A DNA stretch of 25,938 nucleotides from Desulfovermiculus sp041686195 (GTDB taxonomy: Bacteria; Desulfobacterota; Desulfovibrionia; Desulfovibrionales; Desulfothermaceae). Below, one piece after another: positions 1 to 7,137 of this stretch. The stretch is from positions 1 through 25,938 of the forward strand of contig JAWLEI010000038.1 in the NCBI GenBank assembly GCA_041686195.1. The letters are read 5' to 3'. Position 1 is the first letter of the stretch, and every line of letters starts with the position of its first letter. The notes beneath the pieces are model-generated. The model ran no database searches. It had not been told where the DNA came from and saw nothing but the letters and a program-made list of their open reading frames with translations. Both the position numbers and the translations under genes were made by a program.

Positions 1-130
1 GGTTGGTCATAAGACAATAGGCGTGGCAGAGCCAATTGAGATCGGAGACGACCTTGCCGAGGACATTCAGAAACATGCCTCGATCGGCATCATCGAGGTA
101 TATCGGGCTCCGGGCATTCCCTCGGGCCAT
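1..130 (-). pseudogene. 5' remnant of a REP-associated tyrosine transposase (IS200/Y1-like), cut by the window edge
   Basis: Reading the minus strand from an ATG at 130 gives MARGNARSPIYLDDADRG and then a segment ending LCHAYCLMTN at the window edge. This matches the start of RAYT/IS200-like Y1 transposases, which carry ...YHVMARGN, then a (Y/F)LDDxDR block and then HAYCLMxNHxHL with the HUH metal ligands just beyond. The roughly 15-18 residues that normally precede MARGN are missing: in frame upstream are six unrelated codons and a TAG. The 5' end is therefore probably lost and the copy decayed. The rest of the gene lies outside the window. RAYTs mobilise REP palindromes, and REP-like palindromes occur at 20530, 25082 and 25124. 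The family match is fairly sure; whether the element is active cannot be seen. Confidence 0.6.
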
Positions 131-217
131 CAAAGCGAAGGAATGCTAAGCCGTCTGCGGCAAAGCACCGGAGCGGAAGGCTCACACAGTTTGGGCGGGT
201 TAGCCTTTTGATTTTTT

Positions 218-613
218 CTAAAGACCATGCTGTCTTGTAATATCTGATTTCCTTACCCTTACTTTTGATTTATCAATAACAAACATTAATCCCTCACTAA
301 ATTCGATATCAAGAAGAAAAAACTTGTCTATAACTTCGATGACATTAGTTGGCTTCATATTCTTCAGTTTGAGATAAATTATCCCATAATAGCTTTTTCC
401 TTCATTGATAGCAAAGGTCCCAAAATCTGAATCATGTGTAAGTACAAAACGTTTTTGTAAGTATGCTTCTTCAAGAAGGAAGTCATCTTCCTGGCCATGC
501 CAATTTTCTTCTTTTGTGTCAATGACATCCAAGCCTTTTTCCCTTAGCCAAGATACTACTTTTGGTGAAACATTCTCATCTGCCAATATTTTCGGTTCAG
601 GTATTTGATTCAT
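218..613 (-). CDS. DUF5615 PIN-like toxin of a type II toxin-antitoxin pair
   Basis: 131 aa. The N-terminus has ILADENVSPKVVSWL and the middle has FVLTHDSDFG. These are the Asp/Glu and D-x-D-F-G signatures of the DUF5615 (Mut7-C-like, PIN-fold) family, which are predicted Mg2+-dependent RNases. Length is normal for the family. It starts 4 nt after the stop of the DUF433 gene, so the two are surely one operon with the antitoxin first. The stretch is visibly more AT-rich than the housekeeping genes further right, which fits horizontal acquisition. RNase activity and toxicity are inferred from the family, not visible here. Confidence 0.88.
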   Translation of the reverse strand: MNQIPEPKILADENVSPKVVSWLREKGLDVIDTKEENWHGQEDDFLLEEAYLQKRFVLTHDSDFGTFAINEGKSYYGIIYLKLKNMKPTNVIEVIDKFFLLDIEFSEGLMFVIDKSKVRVRKSDITRQHGL

Positions 614-617
614 TTTA

Positions 618-842
618 CTATGCGGATTCTAGTTCAACGTATATGTCATTTTTTAGTGAATCTGCAGCAAACCGGAGGCAAGCATGGATGTCATCTTTTG
701 TAATATGCGGATAATCATCGATAATCTCATTTTCACTAACATTAGATGCAAGCAATTCAAGAATAAATTCCACAGAAATCCGAGTTCCTTTAATAATTGG
801 TTTTCCGCCAAGGATTTTTGGATTAGCTGTAATTCTTCCCAT
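618..842 (-). CDS. DUF433 (VapB-like) antitoxin
   Basis: 74 aa from the chosen start: MGRITANPKILGGKPIIKGT, then RISVEFILELLASN and a DDYPHIT segment. This is the hallmark of DUF433 antitoxins, which bind DNA and neutralise the partner PIN-like toxin. The frame is open upstream to 902, but the ATG at 842 is preceded by AAGGA with 9 nt spacing, and the family consensus begins exactly there, so the longer start is unlikely. The toxin gene follows after 4 nt. Autoregulation by the antitoxin is usual for such pairs; no operator was identified. Confidence 0.88.
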   Translation of the reverse strand: MGRITANPKILGGKPIIKGTRISVEFILELLASNVSENEIIDDYPHITKDDIHACLRFAADSLKNDIYVELESA

Positions 843-954
843 ATTTATCATTCCTTGTTTTGATGTATCTTGATTTCTGAATGTTTGTATCATGGAAACC
901 AAATAGCACGATTATTATGCTATTGCAAGTATTGCCAGGAACGTGAACTCTTGA

Positions 955-1392
955 TTAAAATCTGCCCTGAGCCAGCAACTTATTGACCGAGGGTCGCAAC
1001 TCCCGCGTAGGCGCATCCAGTTGCATACGCAACAGTTTGTCGTAGACCTTGACCACATTGAAGGCCTGCTGCCGCCGTTTGGCTAAATGACTTCATGATT
1101 CTGCAGCTCGATGTACATGCAGTACTCAGGCATGTGATACAGCAAGATCGATGGGCAGCTTTTCGTCCAAGGGAGTGGCGCACAGGCTCTTGTACAGCTC
1201 CGGCGAGAAGCGGTAGACGCCCTGGGTCAGCCGCCAGCCGGCCAGGGCCTGCATAGCGGCCATGTCAGGGCCCATCTCATCATAGCTTGTGGTTTGGGTC
1301 GTGACTATCGCGTGGGTGGCTGCGATGGGCACGAAACGCCAAGCCGTCCAGTCCGGAAGATACCTGCCCTTGTCAGCAATGAACATGTCCAC
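955..1392 (-). pseudogene. Frameshifted remnant of an AcrVA2-like (anti-CRISPR family) or related protein
   Basis: Three minus-strand frames must be joined. The first runs from a GTG at 1392 to about 1147 and includes LAGWRLTQGVYRFSPELYKS and ATPLDEKLPIDL. A one-base shift near 1146-1150 gives LLYHMPEYCMYIEL, ended by a TAG near 1083. A further shift gives KRRQQAFNVVKVYDKLLRMQ, continuing to a TAA at 955. The order AWRxTxGIYxxxxEL...LPxxxLxxxPxWCxYxE recalls AcrVA2, the inhibitor of Cas12a production, and its plasmid and chromosomal homologues. The last segment may be the original C-terminus or a neighbouring gene. With two frame breaks it cannot make a full protein. The assignment is from memory of the family pattern and needs a profile search. 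Confidence 0.5.
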
Positions 1393-1557
1393 CTGCTGTC
1401 AGTTATCATCACTTATTAAGCTAACTGGCTAAAAAGTATACAGCTGGGGTTTACCCTCTGTTTAAAAACTATACAAATTTAGTAGGAATATTCCCATTTA
1501 TCCAAACCTTTCACATATTATCGATCAAATACAATCGCTTATATATCACTATTCATA

Positions 1558-1572
1558 TGGCACGCTTGTTGC
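1558..1572 (+). promoter_or_regulatory. Sigma-54 (RpoN) promoter, -24/-12
   Basis: The sequence TGGCAC-GCTTG-TTGC matches the -24/-12 consensus TGGCAC-N5-TTGC exactly. It lies 43 nt upstream of the ATG at 1616, which has an AGGAGG ribosome site at 1603-1608, so the leader would be about 30 nt. Transcription should need an AAA+ enhancer-binding activator; none is encoded in the window. The upstream 150 bp is AT-rich and could hold activator sites, but no clear inverted repeat was found. Confidence 0.82.
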
Positions 1573-1615
1573 GATAAAATCAACACATGAAGACAAAACA
1601 ACAGGAGGTCTCATC

Positions 1616-1960
1616 ATGAGAAATGCATTGATTGGAATCGGCGTATTGGTACTCAGTGGGTTCATTGTCACTCAGGCCCTGGCCTGGAACGGGGATCAGC
1701 ACCGGGCCTATGGACCGATGAATGGCGGCATACACGGCCAGGCAGTCAACAACCACCACCAGGGATGGCAACAGAGCCAGGCCTGGCAAGACCGGGCCGT
1801 GGGATCCGGGAACACTGATTCACATAGAAGTCCGAACTACCAGCAACGGTCACCGGGGCAAGGGCAGCAAACCACTGACCAGAATGCCCGCGGTTACGGG
1901 AACAGATCCCAACGTCAGGGACCTGGTTATGGTCATGGGAGCAATGGATATTGCAGGTAG
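1616..1960 (+). CDS. Exported low-complexity Gln/Gly/His/Asn-rich protein, function unknown
   Basis: 114 aa. Residues 1-23 form a signal peptide (MRNALIGIGVLVLSGFIVTQ followed by ALA), so the mature protein starts near WNGDQHR and is exported to the periplasm or beyond. The mature part is polar and low in complexity (many Q, G, N, H, S, R), has no recognisable domain, and ends in ...GSNGYCR with a single Cys. It is the first gene behind the sigma-54 promoter and has a strong AGGAGG site. A second exported protein of similar composition follows after 39 nt, so the two are probably cotranscribed. The His and Gln content could bind metal, but that is speculation. Confidence 0.78.
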   Translation: MRNALIGIGVLVLSGFIVTQALAWNGDQHRAYGPMNGGIHGQAVNNHHQGWQQSQAWQDRAVGSGNTDSHRSPNYQQRSPGQGQQTTDQNARGYGNRSQRQGPGYGHGSNGYCR

Positions 1961-1999
1961 TCCATTAACTGAAATTTCAAGTTGAAACAAGGAGAAGCT

Positions 2000-2542
2000 A
2001 TGAGAAAGACATTATTTATCGCCGCAATGGCCTTTGTGGTCATGGTATCCGCAGGCATCGTCCTGGCACAGCAACAAAACTATGGACAAGGACATACACC
2101 CCAAGGCCAGGGCTGGCTTTGCCCCTGGTCCGGCCAGCAACAGGGCCAGGGCATGGGACCGGGCATGATGCAAGGCTGGCAAGGACGCGGGATGGGACCA
2201 GGCATGATGCACCGTGGTCAAGGCATGATGCAAGGCTGGCAAGGTCAAGGCCTGGGGCCGGGAATGATGCATGGACCACGGATGGGCCGTGGAATGATGC
2301 ACGATCAGTGGGGCCGCGGGCAAAACGGGCCAAACGCCGGACAGCAGCAGATGCAGTCCCTGGATCAAAATGCCGCCCGCGAGCTGGCCCGCAACTATAC
2401 GGGCGGAAATCCGAACTTGAAGATTGGTGAAGTGACTGAACAGGACGGATCCTATGAAGCCACAATCGTGACCAAAAACGGCTCCCTGGTAGAGAAACTT
2501 TTAATCGATAAACAAACCGGGGGGATGAAGAAAGCCTTTTAG
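2000..2542 (+). CDS. Exported Met/Gly/Gln-rich repeat protein with a C-terminal PepSY-like domain
   Basis: 180 aa from the ATG at 2000, which has AAGGAG 6-7 nt upstream; a TTG at 1982 in the same frame is less likely. Residues 1-24 are a signal peptide (MRKTLFIAAMAFVVMVSAGI then VLAQQ). Residues about 35-110 repeat GMGPGMMQGWQG-like units, and part of this is a 60-bp DNA repeat. The last 50 residues (ARELARNYTGGNPNLKIGEV... to the end) look like a PepSY-type small domain. Met- and His-rich periplasmic repeats often bind Cu(I)/Ag(I), so a metal-buffering or envelope-stress role is plausible but unproven. It is the second gene of the sigma-54 unit and is followed by a terminator. Confidence 0.8.
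   Translation: MRKTLFIAAMAFVVMVSAGIVLAQQQNYGQGHTPQGQGWLCPWSGQQQGQGMGPGMMQGWQGRGMGPGMMHRGQGMMQGWQGQGLGPGMMHGPRMGRGMMHDQWGRGQNGPNAGQQQMQSLDQNAARELARNYTGGNPNLKIGEVTEQDGSYEATIVTKNGSLVEKLLIDKQTGGMKKAF
2162..2281 (+). repeat. 60-bp in-frame tandem repeat, two units
   Basis: Units start at 2162 and 2222, each opening with GGCATGATGCAAGGCTGGCA. The period of 60 nt equals 20 codons, and the first 23 nt are identical before divergence. It encodes the GMMQGWQG / GPGMMH repeats. This suggests growth by slippage or unequal recombination within the Met-rich region. Confidence 0.75.
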
Positions 2543-2545
2543 TAC

Positions 2546-2584
2546 TCATGTTTTTAATGATGCTTTCTTCAAACATGATTTTTT
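2546..2584 (+). terminator. Rho-independent terminator after the sigma-54 unit
   Basis: TCATGTTT (2546-2553) pairs with AAACATGA (2571-2578) and is followed by six T residues (2579-2584). The loop is long (17 nt), so strength is uncertain. The T-run overlaps the stop of the convergent kinase gene, placing the element between two convergent genes. Confidence 0.6.
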
Positions 2585-4556
2585 ATTCTCCTTCCAAAAC
2601 CATTTGCACTTTACGCTCCAAATCCTGAAGGGTGAACGGCTTCTGTATAAAATTGCTTGCTGCCTCCAAAACACCGCTTTGAGTGATGACCTGCTCTGTA
2701 TATCCTGACATGTACAGGACTCTGATCCCTGGAACTATCTGTTTGACTTGTTCATACAAAGCCTTCCCGTTTGTGTCCGGCAACACGACATCTACGAGCA
2801 ACATATCAAGAGCGTCTGTGTGTTCTCTAATTCGTTCAAGGCACTGGGACCCATTCGAGGCACAAAGCACTTTATATCCCTGCTTCTGCAGGGTCTCCAC
2901 GACCAATTCCTGGACCAACTCGTTGTCCTCAACCACGCACACCGCTCTTTGGGCCTTGATGTCCTCAGAAATCACCGGCCCTGGTGATGAAAATTTTTCC
3001 TGAGACATATCAGCAAGAGGGAGATATATTTTAAAGGTTGTTCCGTGACCGGGTTCGCTATAGGCCCAGATATTCCCCTGATGCTGTTTCACAATGCCGT
3101 ACACAGTGGGCAGGCTGAGTCCCTTCCCTTTGCCATTTTTCTTTGTGGAGAAAAAAGGCTCAAAGATATGTTTTTGAGTTTCTTTATCCATGCCGTGACC
3201 ACTGTCGCTGACTGCAAGGAGGACATAGCGCCCTGGAACAACGCCTACATGTCTTGATACATAGTCTTCGTCCAGATCTACAACGTCAGTTTCAATGATC
3301 AGCGACCCACCCCAGGGCATAGCATCCTGGGCATCATGAGCAAGGTAAAGTAAAGCCTGCTGCAACTGCTCCCGATCTCCTTGAACTTCTGGGGCCTCTG
3401 GAGAGAGAGCAAGGCTGAATTTAATATCGTCTCGAAGGGCCTTTTGAAGTGATTCAAGCGTGTCACTGAGCAGCTCATTTATTAATATGGGTTCTATTTT
3501 TAAGATCTGGCGGCGGCTGAAAGCCAGGAGGTGCTGCACAAGATCCCGACACCTCATGCCGGCATTATGCATGCTCTGAGCCCTTTGCTTATACTTTTTA
3601 TCCAAACCTTGATCAGCCAGCATCATTTCTCCATGTCCAAGGATTCCCATAAGTATGCTATTAAGTTCATGAGCCAACCCTCCAGCCAAAAGACCCACTG
3701 ATTCGAGCTTCTGAATATCAAAGAGTCTTTTCTGAATACGTTCTCTTTCTTCTTCAGCCTGCACCCGGTCTGTGATATCTGTATGTGTGCCGACCATGCG
3801 CGTTGCACGCCCATTTGCATCACGGGCAACTGCTTTTCCCCGTCCTAAAATCCAGCGCCAATCCAATGACTTGGTTTGCATGCGAAATACAACCTGAAAT
3901 GTGTCATATTCATTGTCAATGCATGCCTGATTTATTCGCAGCACTTCATTGATATTGTCAGGATGGATATGATCCTTCCAGAAGTTGAAATGCGAGATCA
4001 GCTCTTCACTTTGATAGCCAAGCATAGTAATATAACTCGGACTATAGTAGACCTCACCTGTCTGTACATTCCAATCCCATATCCCGTCTCGACAGGCTTC
4101 CATAGCCAGGGAAAAACGCTCCTTGCTCTGACGCAATTCTTCTTTTGCTTGCTGATACTTGCTGATATCAGTCACAAATCCACGATAATGAGAGAGTTTT
4201 CCTTTCTGATCCAGAACTGCTTGTACATTTATGGAAACACCGCCAGTTGAGCCATCCCGGCGAACTATATAACTTTCAAAGTCGATCACCCGGTCTTGAC
4301 TATTCAAGAAGTTTTCCAATTTTTCCCTGGCTGAAGGATCAGCATGAACCTGTTTATGAATATCATTTATGTCCTCCATGAATTCATAGGGCAATTCATA
4401 CCCGTACATTCGAGCCAAAGCAGGATTGACCAGGAGATACTTGCCCTCAGAAGTGGTCTTGAAGAACCCAATAGGGGTATTCTGCTGAATATCGAGACAC
4501 TCTTGAGAGGTCATTGGCTGACTGACAGTGTGCGTAGGTGCTTCATTTACAGACAT
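2583..4556 (-). CDS. Hybrid sensor histidine kinase: PAS-PAS-HisKA-HATPase-receiver, with an Asp in place of the N-box Asn
   Basis: 657 aa, no transmembrane segment, so cytosolic. Order: PAS about 20-130 (ends YRGFVTDIS), PAS/PAC about 145-265 (ends GTHTDITDR), HisKA with His296 in LLAGGLAHELNSILMG, HATPase_c with DSGHGMD at 451-457, then a receiver domain 537-655 with Glu/Asp in VVEDN, phospho-acceptor Asp589 (LVDVVLP) and Lys639 (QKPF). The N-box reads LAHDAQDAM, where the family has N-A-R-D-A-M, so the Mg2+-binding Asn is Asp408. The G2 box is GKGKGLSLPTVYG. Kinase activity could be reduced. The start at 4556 has CAGGAGG upstream. It is divergent from kaiC, with 531 bp between, and may be a signalling partner of the Kai operon, as PAS kinases are in some other bacteria. 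Confidence 0.9.
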   Translation of the reverse strand: MSVNEAPTHTVSQPMTSQECLDIQQNTPIGFFKTTSEGKYLLVNPALARMYGYELPYEFMEDINDIHKQVHADPSAREKLENFLNSQDRVIDFESYIVRRDGSTGGVSINVQAVLDQKGKLSHYRGFVTDISKYQQAKEELRQSKERFSLAMEACRDGIWDWNVQTGEVYYSPSYITMLGYQSEELISHFNFWKDHIHPDNINEVLRINQACIDNEYDTFQVVFRMQTKSLDWRWILGRGKAVARDANGRATRMVGTHTDITDRVQAEEERERIQKRLFDIQKLESVGLLAGGLAHELNSILMGILGHGEMMLADQGLDKKYKQRAQSMHNAGMRCRDLVQHLLAFSRRQILKIEPILINELLSDTLESLQKALRDDIKFSLALSPEAPEVQGDREQLQQALLYLAHDAQDAMPWGGSLIIETDVVDLDEDYVSRHVGVVPGRYVLLAVSDSGHGMDKETQKHIFEPFFSTKKNGKGKGLSLPTVYGIVKQHQGNIWAYSEPGHGTTFKIYLPLADMSQEKFSSPGPVISEDIKAQRAVCVVEDNELVQELVVETLQKQGYKVLCASNGSQCLERIREHTDALDMLLVDVVLPDTNGKALYEQVKQIVPGIRVLYMSGYTEQVITQSGVLEAASNFIQKPFTLQDLERKVQMVLEGE

Positions 4557-5087
4557 GTACCCAACCTCCTGGGCAGATAGTTCAGCGAGAACTTGAATGC
4601 TGACATCTCATCCGTTAACCAGCCTGGCACTCGTTTTGGCATTCACCAAATTAGAATATTCCAAATGATCCAGAACTTTATTTAAACAGGCTCGTCCCAA
4701 CAGACACTTTTTCCCGAGAAACGTCAACGACCTTGAGCTGGTATGCAAGTCAAAATATTGGCATTCATGGTAGAACAACCCATAATTCATAAAGAACATG
4801 ATAGTCAATACTATTTTTAAAAATAAGCAAGTAAAATTATGGTGGGCGGTCAAAGCCGGGACTTCCCGCCTTCCGTTTAGCACATTGCGGCCAGGGTCCA
4901 GGCATGACTTCAGCGAACTTTACAAGTCCTATATAAAGAACTATTTAATAAGTGATGCCGGACAGTATGAGACAAATCCTTGCCCTGTTTTTCCGTTCCA
5001 TTCGGTCCCCGGAATCCTTGATTCAGGCCTATATGGGGATGACGGAAAAAAAAACCGTGCCTCATTTCATGCGGAGCAGGAGACACC
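4557..5087. other. Divergent intergenic region between the hybrid kinase and kaiC
   Basis: About 530 bp must hold both divergent promoters. A minus-strand open frame at 4608-4883 has no family features and no convincing ribosome site, so I do not call it. TATATA at about 4930 could be a -10 element for kaiC, but no clear -35 pairs with it. The kaiC ribosome site (GCAGGAG) ends about 6 nt before the ATG at 5088. No strong hairpin was seen. Confidence 0.5.
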
Positions 5088-6806
5088 ATGGCTCTAGGAA
5101 AGGACATCGCAGACAGTCAGATGGAGATGTTGAAAAAAGTTCCCTCCGGGATACCCGGATTTGACGACATTACCAACGGGGGACTCCCCTGTGGACGTTC
5201 GACCCTGGTTTGCGGGGATGCTGGTGCAGGAAAGACCATGTTCGGGATGCAATTCTTGATTGAAGGGGCAACCGAGAAACAGGAGCCTGGCGTTTTTGTG
5301 GCCTTTGAAGAGTCCGAACCGGACCTGAAAAAGAACGTGGCCTCTCTGGGCTGGGATCTGGACTTTCTCTGCAGGCAAGGCAAGATTGCAGTTGAAGCCA
5401 TGCACATTTCTTCTGATGAAATAATCGAGGCCGGTCAATTCAACCTGGAGGGATTGTTTGTGCGTTTGGATGCCGCCATCCGGGATGTCGGCGCTCAGCG
5501 AATCGTGCTGGACACTGTGGAAACGCTTTTTGGCCTCTTTACTGACGCCCATATTGTGCGCGCGGAGTTCCGCCGCTTGCTGCAGTGGCTCAAGGATCGG
5601 GGCATCACTGCGGTTGTCACTGCCGAACGTGGCCATGAAGGACTGACCCGGTTTGGGATTGAGGAATATGTCTCGGATTGTGTGGTGGATCTGTCCCAAA
5701 CAATGCATGGCCAAACTACCCGCAGGCACCTGCGCATTTTAAAATTCCGCGGATCCGGCCATGGAACAAACGCCTACCCCTTCCTGATCGGCCGGCGCGG
5801 GATTCATCTTTTTGCAGTCACCGAGCTGAGGCTTGATTACCCGGTATCCAAAGAGCGCATCTCCAGCGGTGTTCCCCGCCTGGATGAAATGCTCGGGGGC
5901 AAGGGATTCTACCGGGCCTCAAGCATTTTGTTTTCCGGTACTTCAGGCACGGGGAAGTCGAGCTTGAATGCCAGTTTCGTGGACGCCGCGTGTGCTCGTG
6001 GCGAAAAGGCACTGTATATCTCCTACGAAGAGTCCAGGGCTCAGATTATGCGCAATATGGAGTCCATTGGCATCGATCTTCAAAAATGGTATACAAACGG
6101 GTTGCTAAGTTTTCATACGGTCCGGGTTACCACCTATGGTCTTGAGGAGCACTTCTTTGTGGTTAAAGAGCTTATTGAGCAGGACCTGCCGGATGTGGTG
6201 GTCATTGATCCGGTGAGCAACCTGTTACAAATGGGGTCCCCCGAAGAGGTCAAGAATCTGCTCACCCGCCTGATCGATTTATTGAAATCCCAGGGAATCA
6301 CCACAGTAGTCACCGAGCTTATTACAGACGGAACCCCCACGGAGGGCACAAACACGGACGTCTCCTCCCTGATGGATGCCTGGATTCTTCTGCGCGCAGT
6401 GGAGAATTCCGGAGAACGCAACCGGGTGCTGTATGTTCTCAAATCGCGCGGCATGTCGCATTCCCATCAAGTGCGGGAATTTGTACTCTCTGACGCGGGC
6501 ATATCCCTTATGGATGTGTATGCAGGCCCTGCCGGACTGATAACCGGCACCGCCCGCTATACGCAGGAAGCCCAGGAAGAGGCCGAACACAAGCGACGTC
6601 TGGAGGAAATTGAGCGCAAGCGCAAGGACCTGGAACGCAAGCGCAGAATCAGAGAGGCGAAGCTCAAAGAAATTGAGGCCCAGTTTCAGAGCGAAGAAGA
6701 AGAACTCGAGCTTGCGATTCGGGAAGACGAAGAAGAAGAGGAAAAATATCTGCAAATGCAGCAGAAGCGCAAACAGCTGCGCAGTGGAGATCAGAGACAT
6801 GAATAA
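5088..6806 (+). CDS. kaiC: KaiC double-RecA ATPase/autokinase with a charged coiled-coil tail
   Basis: 572 aa; cyanobacterial KaiC has about 520. CI domain: Walker A GDAGAGKT (43-50), catalytic Glu pair in FEES (74-75), Walker B Asp142 (RIVLDTVETL). CII domain: Walker A GTSGTGKS (284-291), YEES (314-315), Walker B Asp374. The CII segment TNTDVSSLMDAWILL aligns with the KaiC phosphorylation loop, so Ser426-Ser427 occupy the place of Ser431-Thr432. CII and its C-terminal LKSRGMSHSHQVREF segment follow KaiC closely. Residues about 493-567 are an added E/K/R-rich coiled coil. KaiC hydrolyses ATP and autophosphorylates in a slow cycle. It is first in an overlapping operon with kaiB; kaiA is absent from the window, as is usual outside cyanobacteria. 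Confidence 0.95.
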   Translation: MALGKDIADSQMEMLKKVPSGIPGFDDITNGGLPCGRSTLVCGDAGAGKTMFGMQFLIEGATEKQEPGVFVAFEESEPDLKKNVASLGWDLDFLCRQGKIAVEAMHISSDEIIEAGQFNLEGLFVRLDAAIRDVGAQRIVLDTVETLFGLFTDAHIVRAEFRRLLQWLKDRGITAVVTAERGHEGLTRFGIEEYVSDCVVDLSQTMHGQTTRRHLRILKFRGSGHGTNAYPFLIGRRGIHLFAVTELRLDYPVSKERISSGVPRLDEMLGGKGFYRASSILFSGTSGTGKSSLNASFVDAACARGEKALYISYEESRAQIMRNMESIGIDLQKWYTNGLLSFHTVRVTTYGLEEHFFVVKELIEQDLPDVVVIDPVSNLLQMGSPEEVKNLLTRLIDLLKSQGITTVVTELITDGTPTEGTNTDVSSLMDAWILLRAVENSGERNRVLYVLKSRGMSHSHQVREFVLSDAGISLMDVYAGPAGLITGTARYTQEAQEEAEHKRRLEEIERKRKDLERKRRIREAKLKEIEAQFQSEEEELELAIREDEEEEEKYLQMQQKRKQLRSGDQRHE

Positions 6807-7137
6807 CGCAAATCATGACCACTCCGGACAAAGCCAGGGGAGGGATCCAGCCCAGGGCTCTTTTCAGCTGCGCCTTTTTGTGGCCGGCAGTACATCGCGC
6901 TCCCAGCAAGCCATCCAGAACATCCGCAAAATCTGTGAAGAACATCTCAAGGGGCAGTATAGTCTGGAGGTCATAGATGTGTCTGAAGATCCTGAGCAAG
7001 CGAAAGAGCATCGTATCCTGGCTGTCCCCACCCTGTTAAAGGAATTGCCCCTGCCTTTGCGCAAGGTTGTCGGCGATCTCTCGGAGAAAGAAAAGGTCTT
7101 GCAGGGTCTGGATATCCAACCTCGAGACTCAGAGTGA
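6799..7137 (+). CDS. kaiB: KaiB circadian-clock-type thioredoxin-fold protein
   Basis: 112 aa from an ATG that overlaps the last 8 nt of kaiC, which indicates translational coupling. A frame open from 6610 is only kaiC read in another frame. The core QLRLFVAGSTSRSQQAIQNI, then YSLEVIDVSEDPEQAK and ILAVPTLLKELPLPLRKVVG, is the KaiB signature including the cis-Pro-like PTL motif. The first 22 residues are a polar extension (N, H, D, S, Q, G) not typical of KaiB. KaiB binds the CI ring of KaiC and promotes dephosphorylation and partner exchange. The stop overlaps the GTG of the next gene. Confidence 0.95.
   Translation: MNNANHDHSGQSQGRDPAQGSFQLRLFVAGSTSRSQQAIQNIRKICEEHLKGQYSLEVIDVSEDPEQAKEHRILAVPTLLKELPLPLRKVVGDLSEKEKVLQGLDIQPRDSE

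Noticed and set aside
178..217. AAGGCT...AGCCTT hairpin followed by TTGATTTTTT on the plus strand
   Set aside because: Only 6 bp with a long loop and no plus-strand gene to end; on the minus strand it lacks a T-run after the toxin gene.
2012..2576. Long minus-strand and second plus-strand frames over the Met-rich gene
   Set aside because: Shadows caused by the GC-rich repeats; the true frame has a signal peptide and ribosome site.
4625..4640. Sigma-54-like TGGCAC-N5-TTGG toward kaiC
   Set aside because: The -12 GC is changed to GG, and the site is over 440 nt from the kaiC start with nothing between; not supported.
4608..4883. 91-aa minus-strand open frame between the kinase and kaiC
   Set aside because: No ribosome site, no family features, AT-rich; its only hydrophobic run looks like chance.
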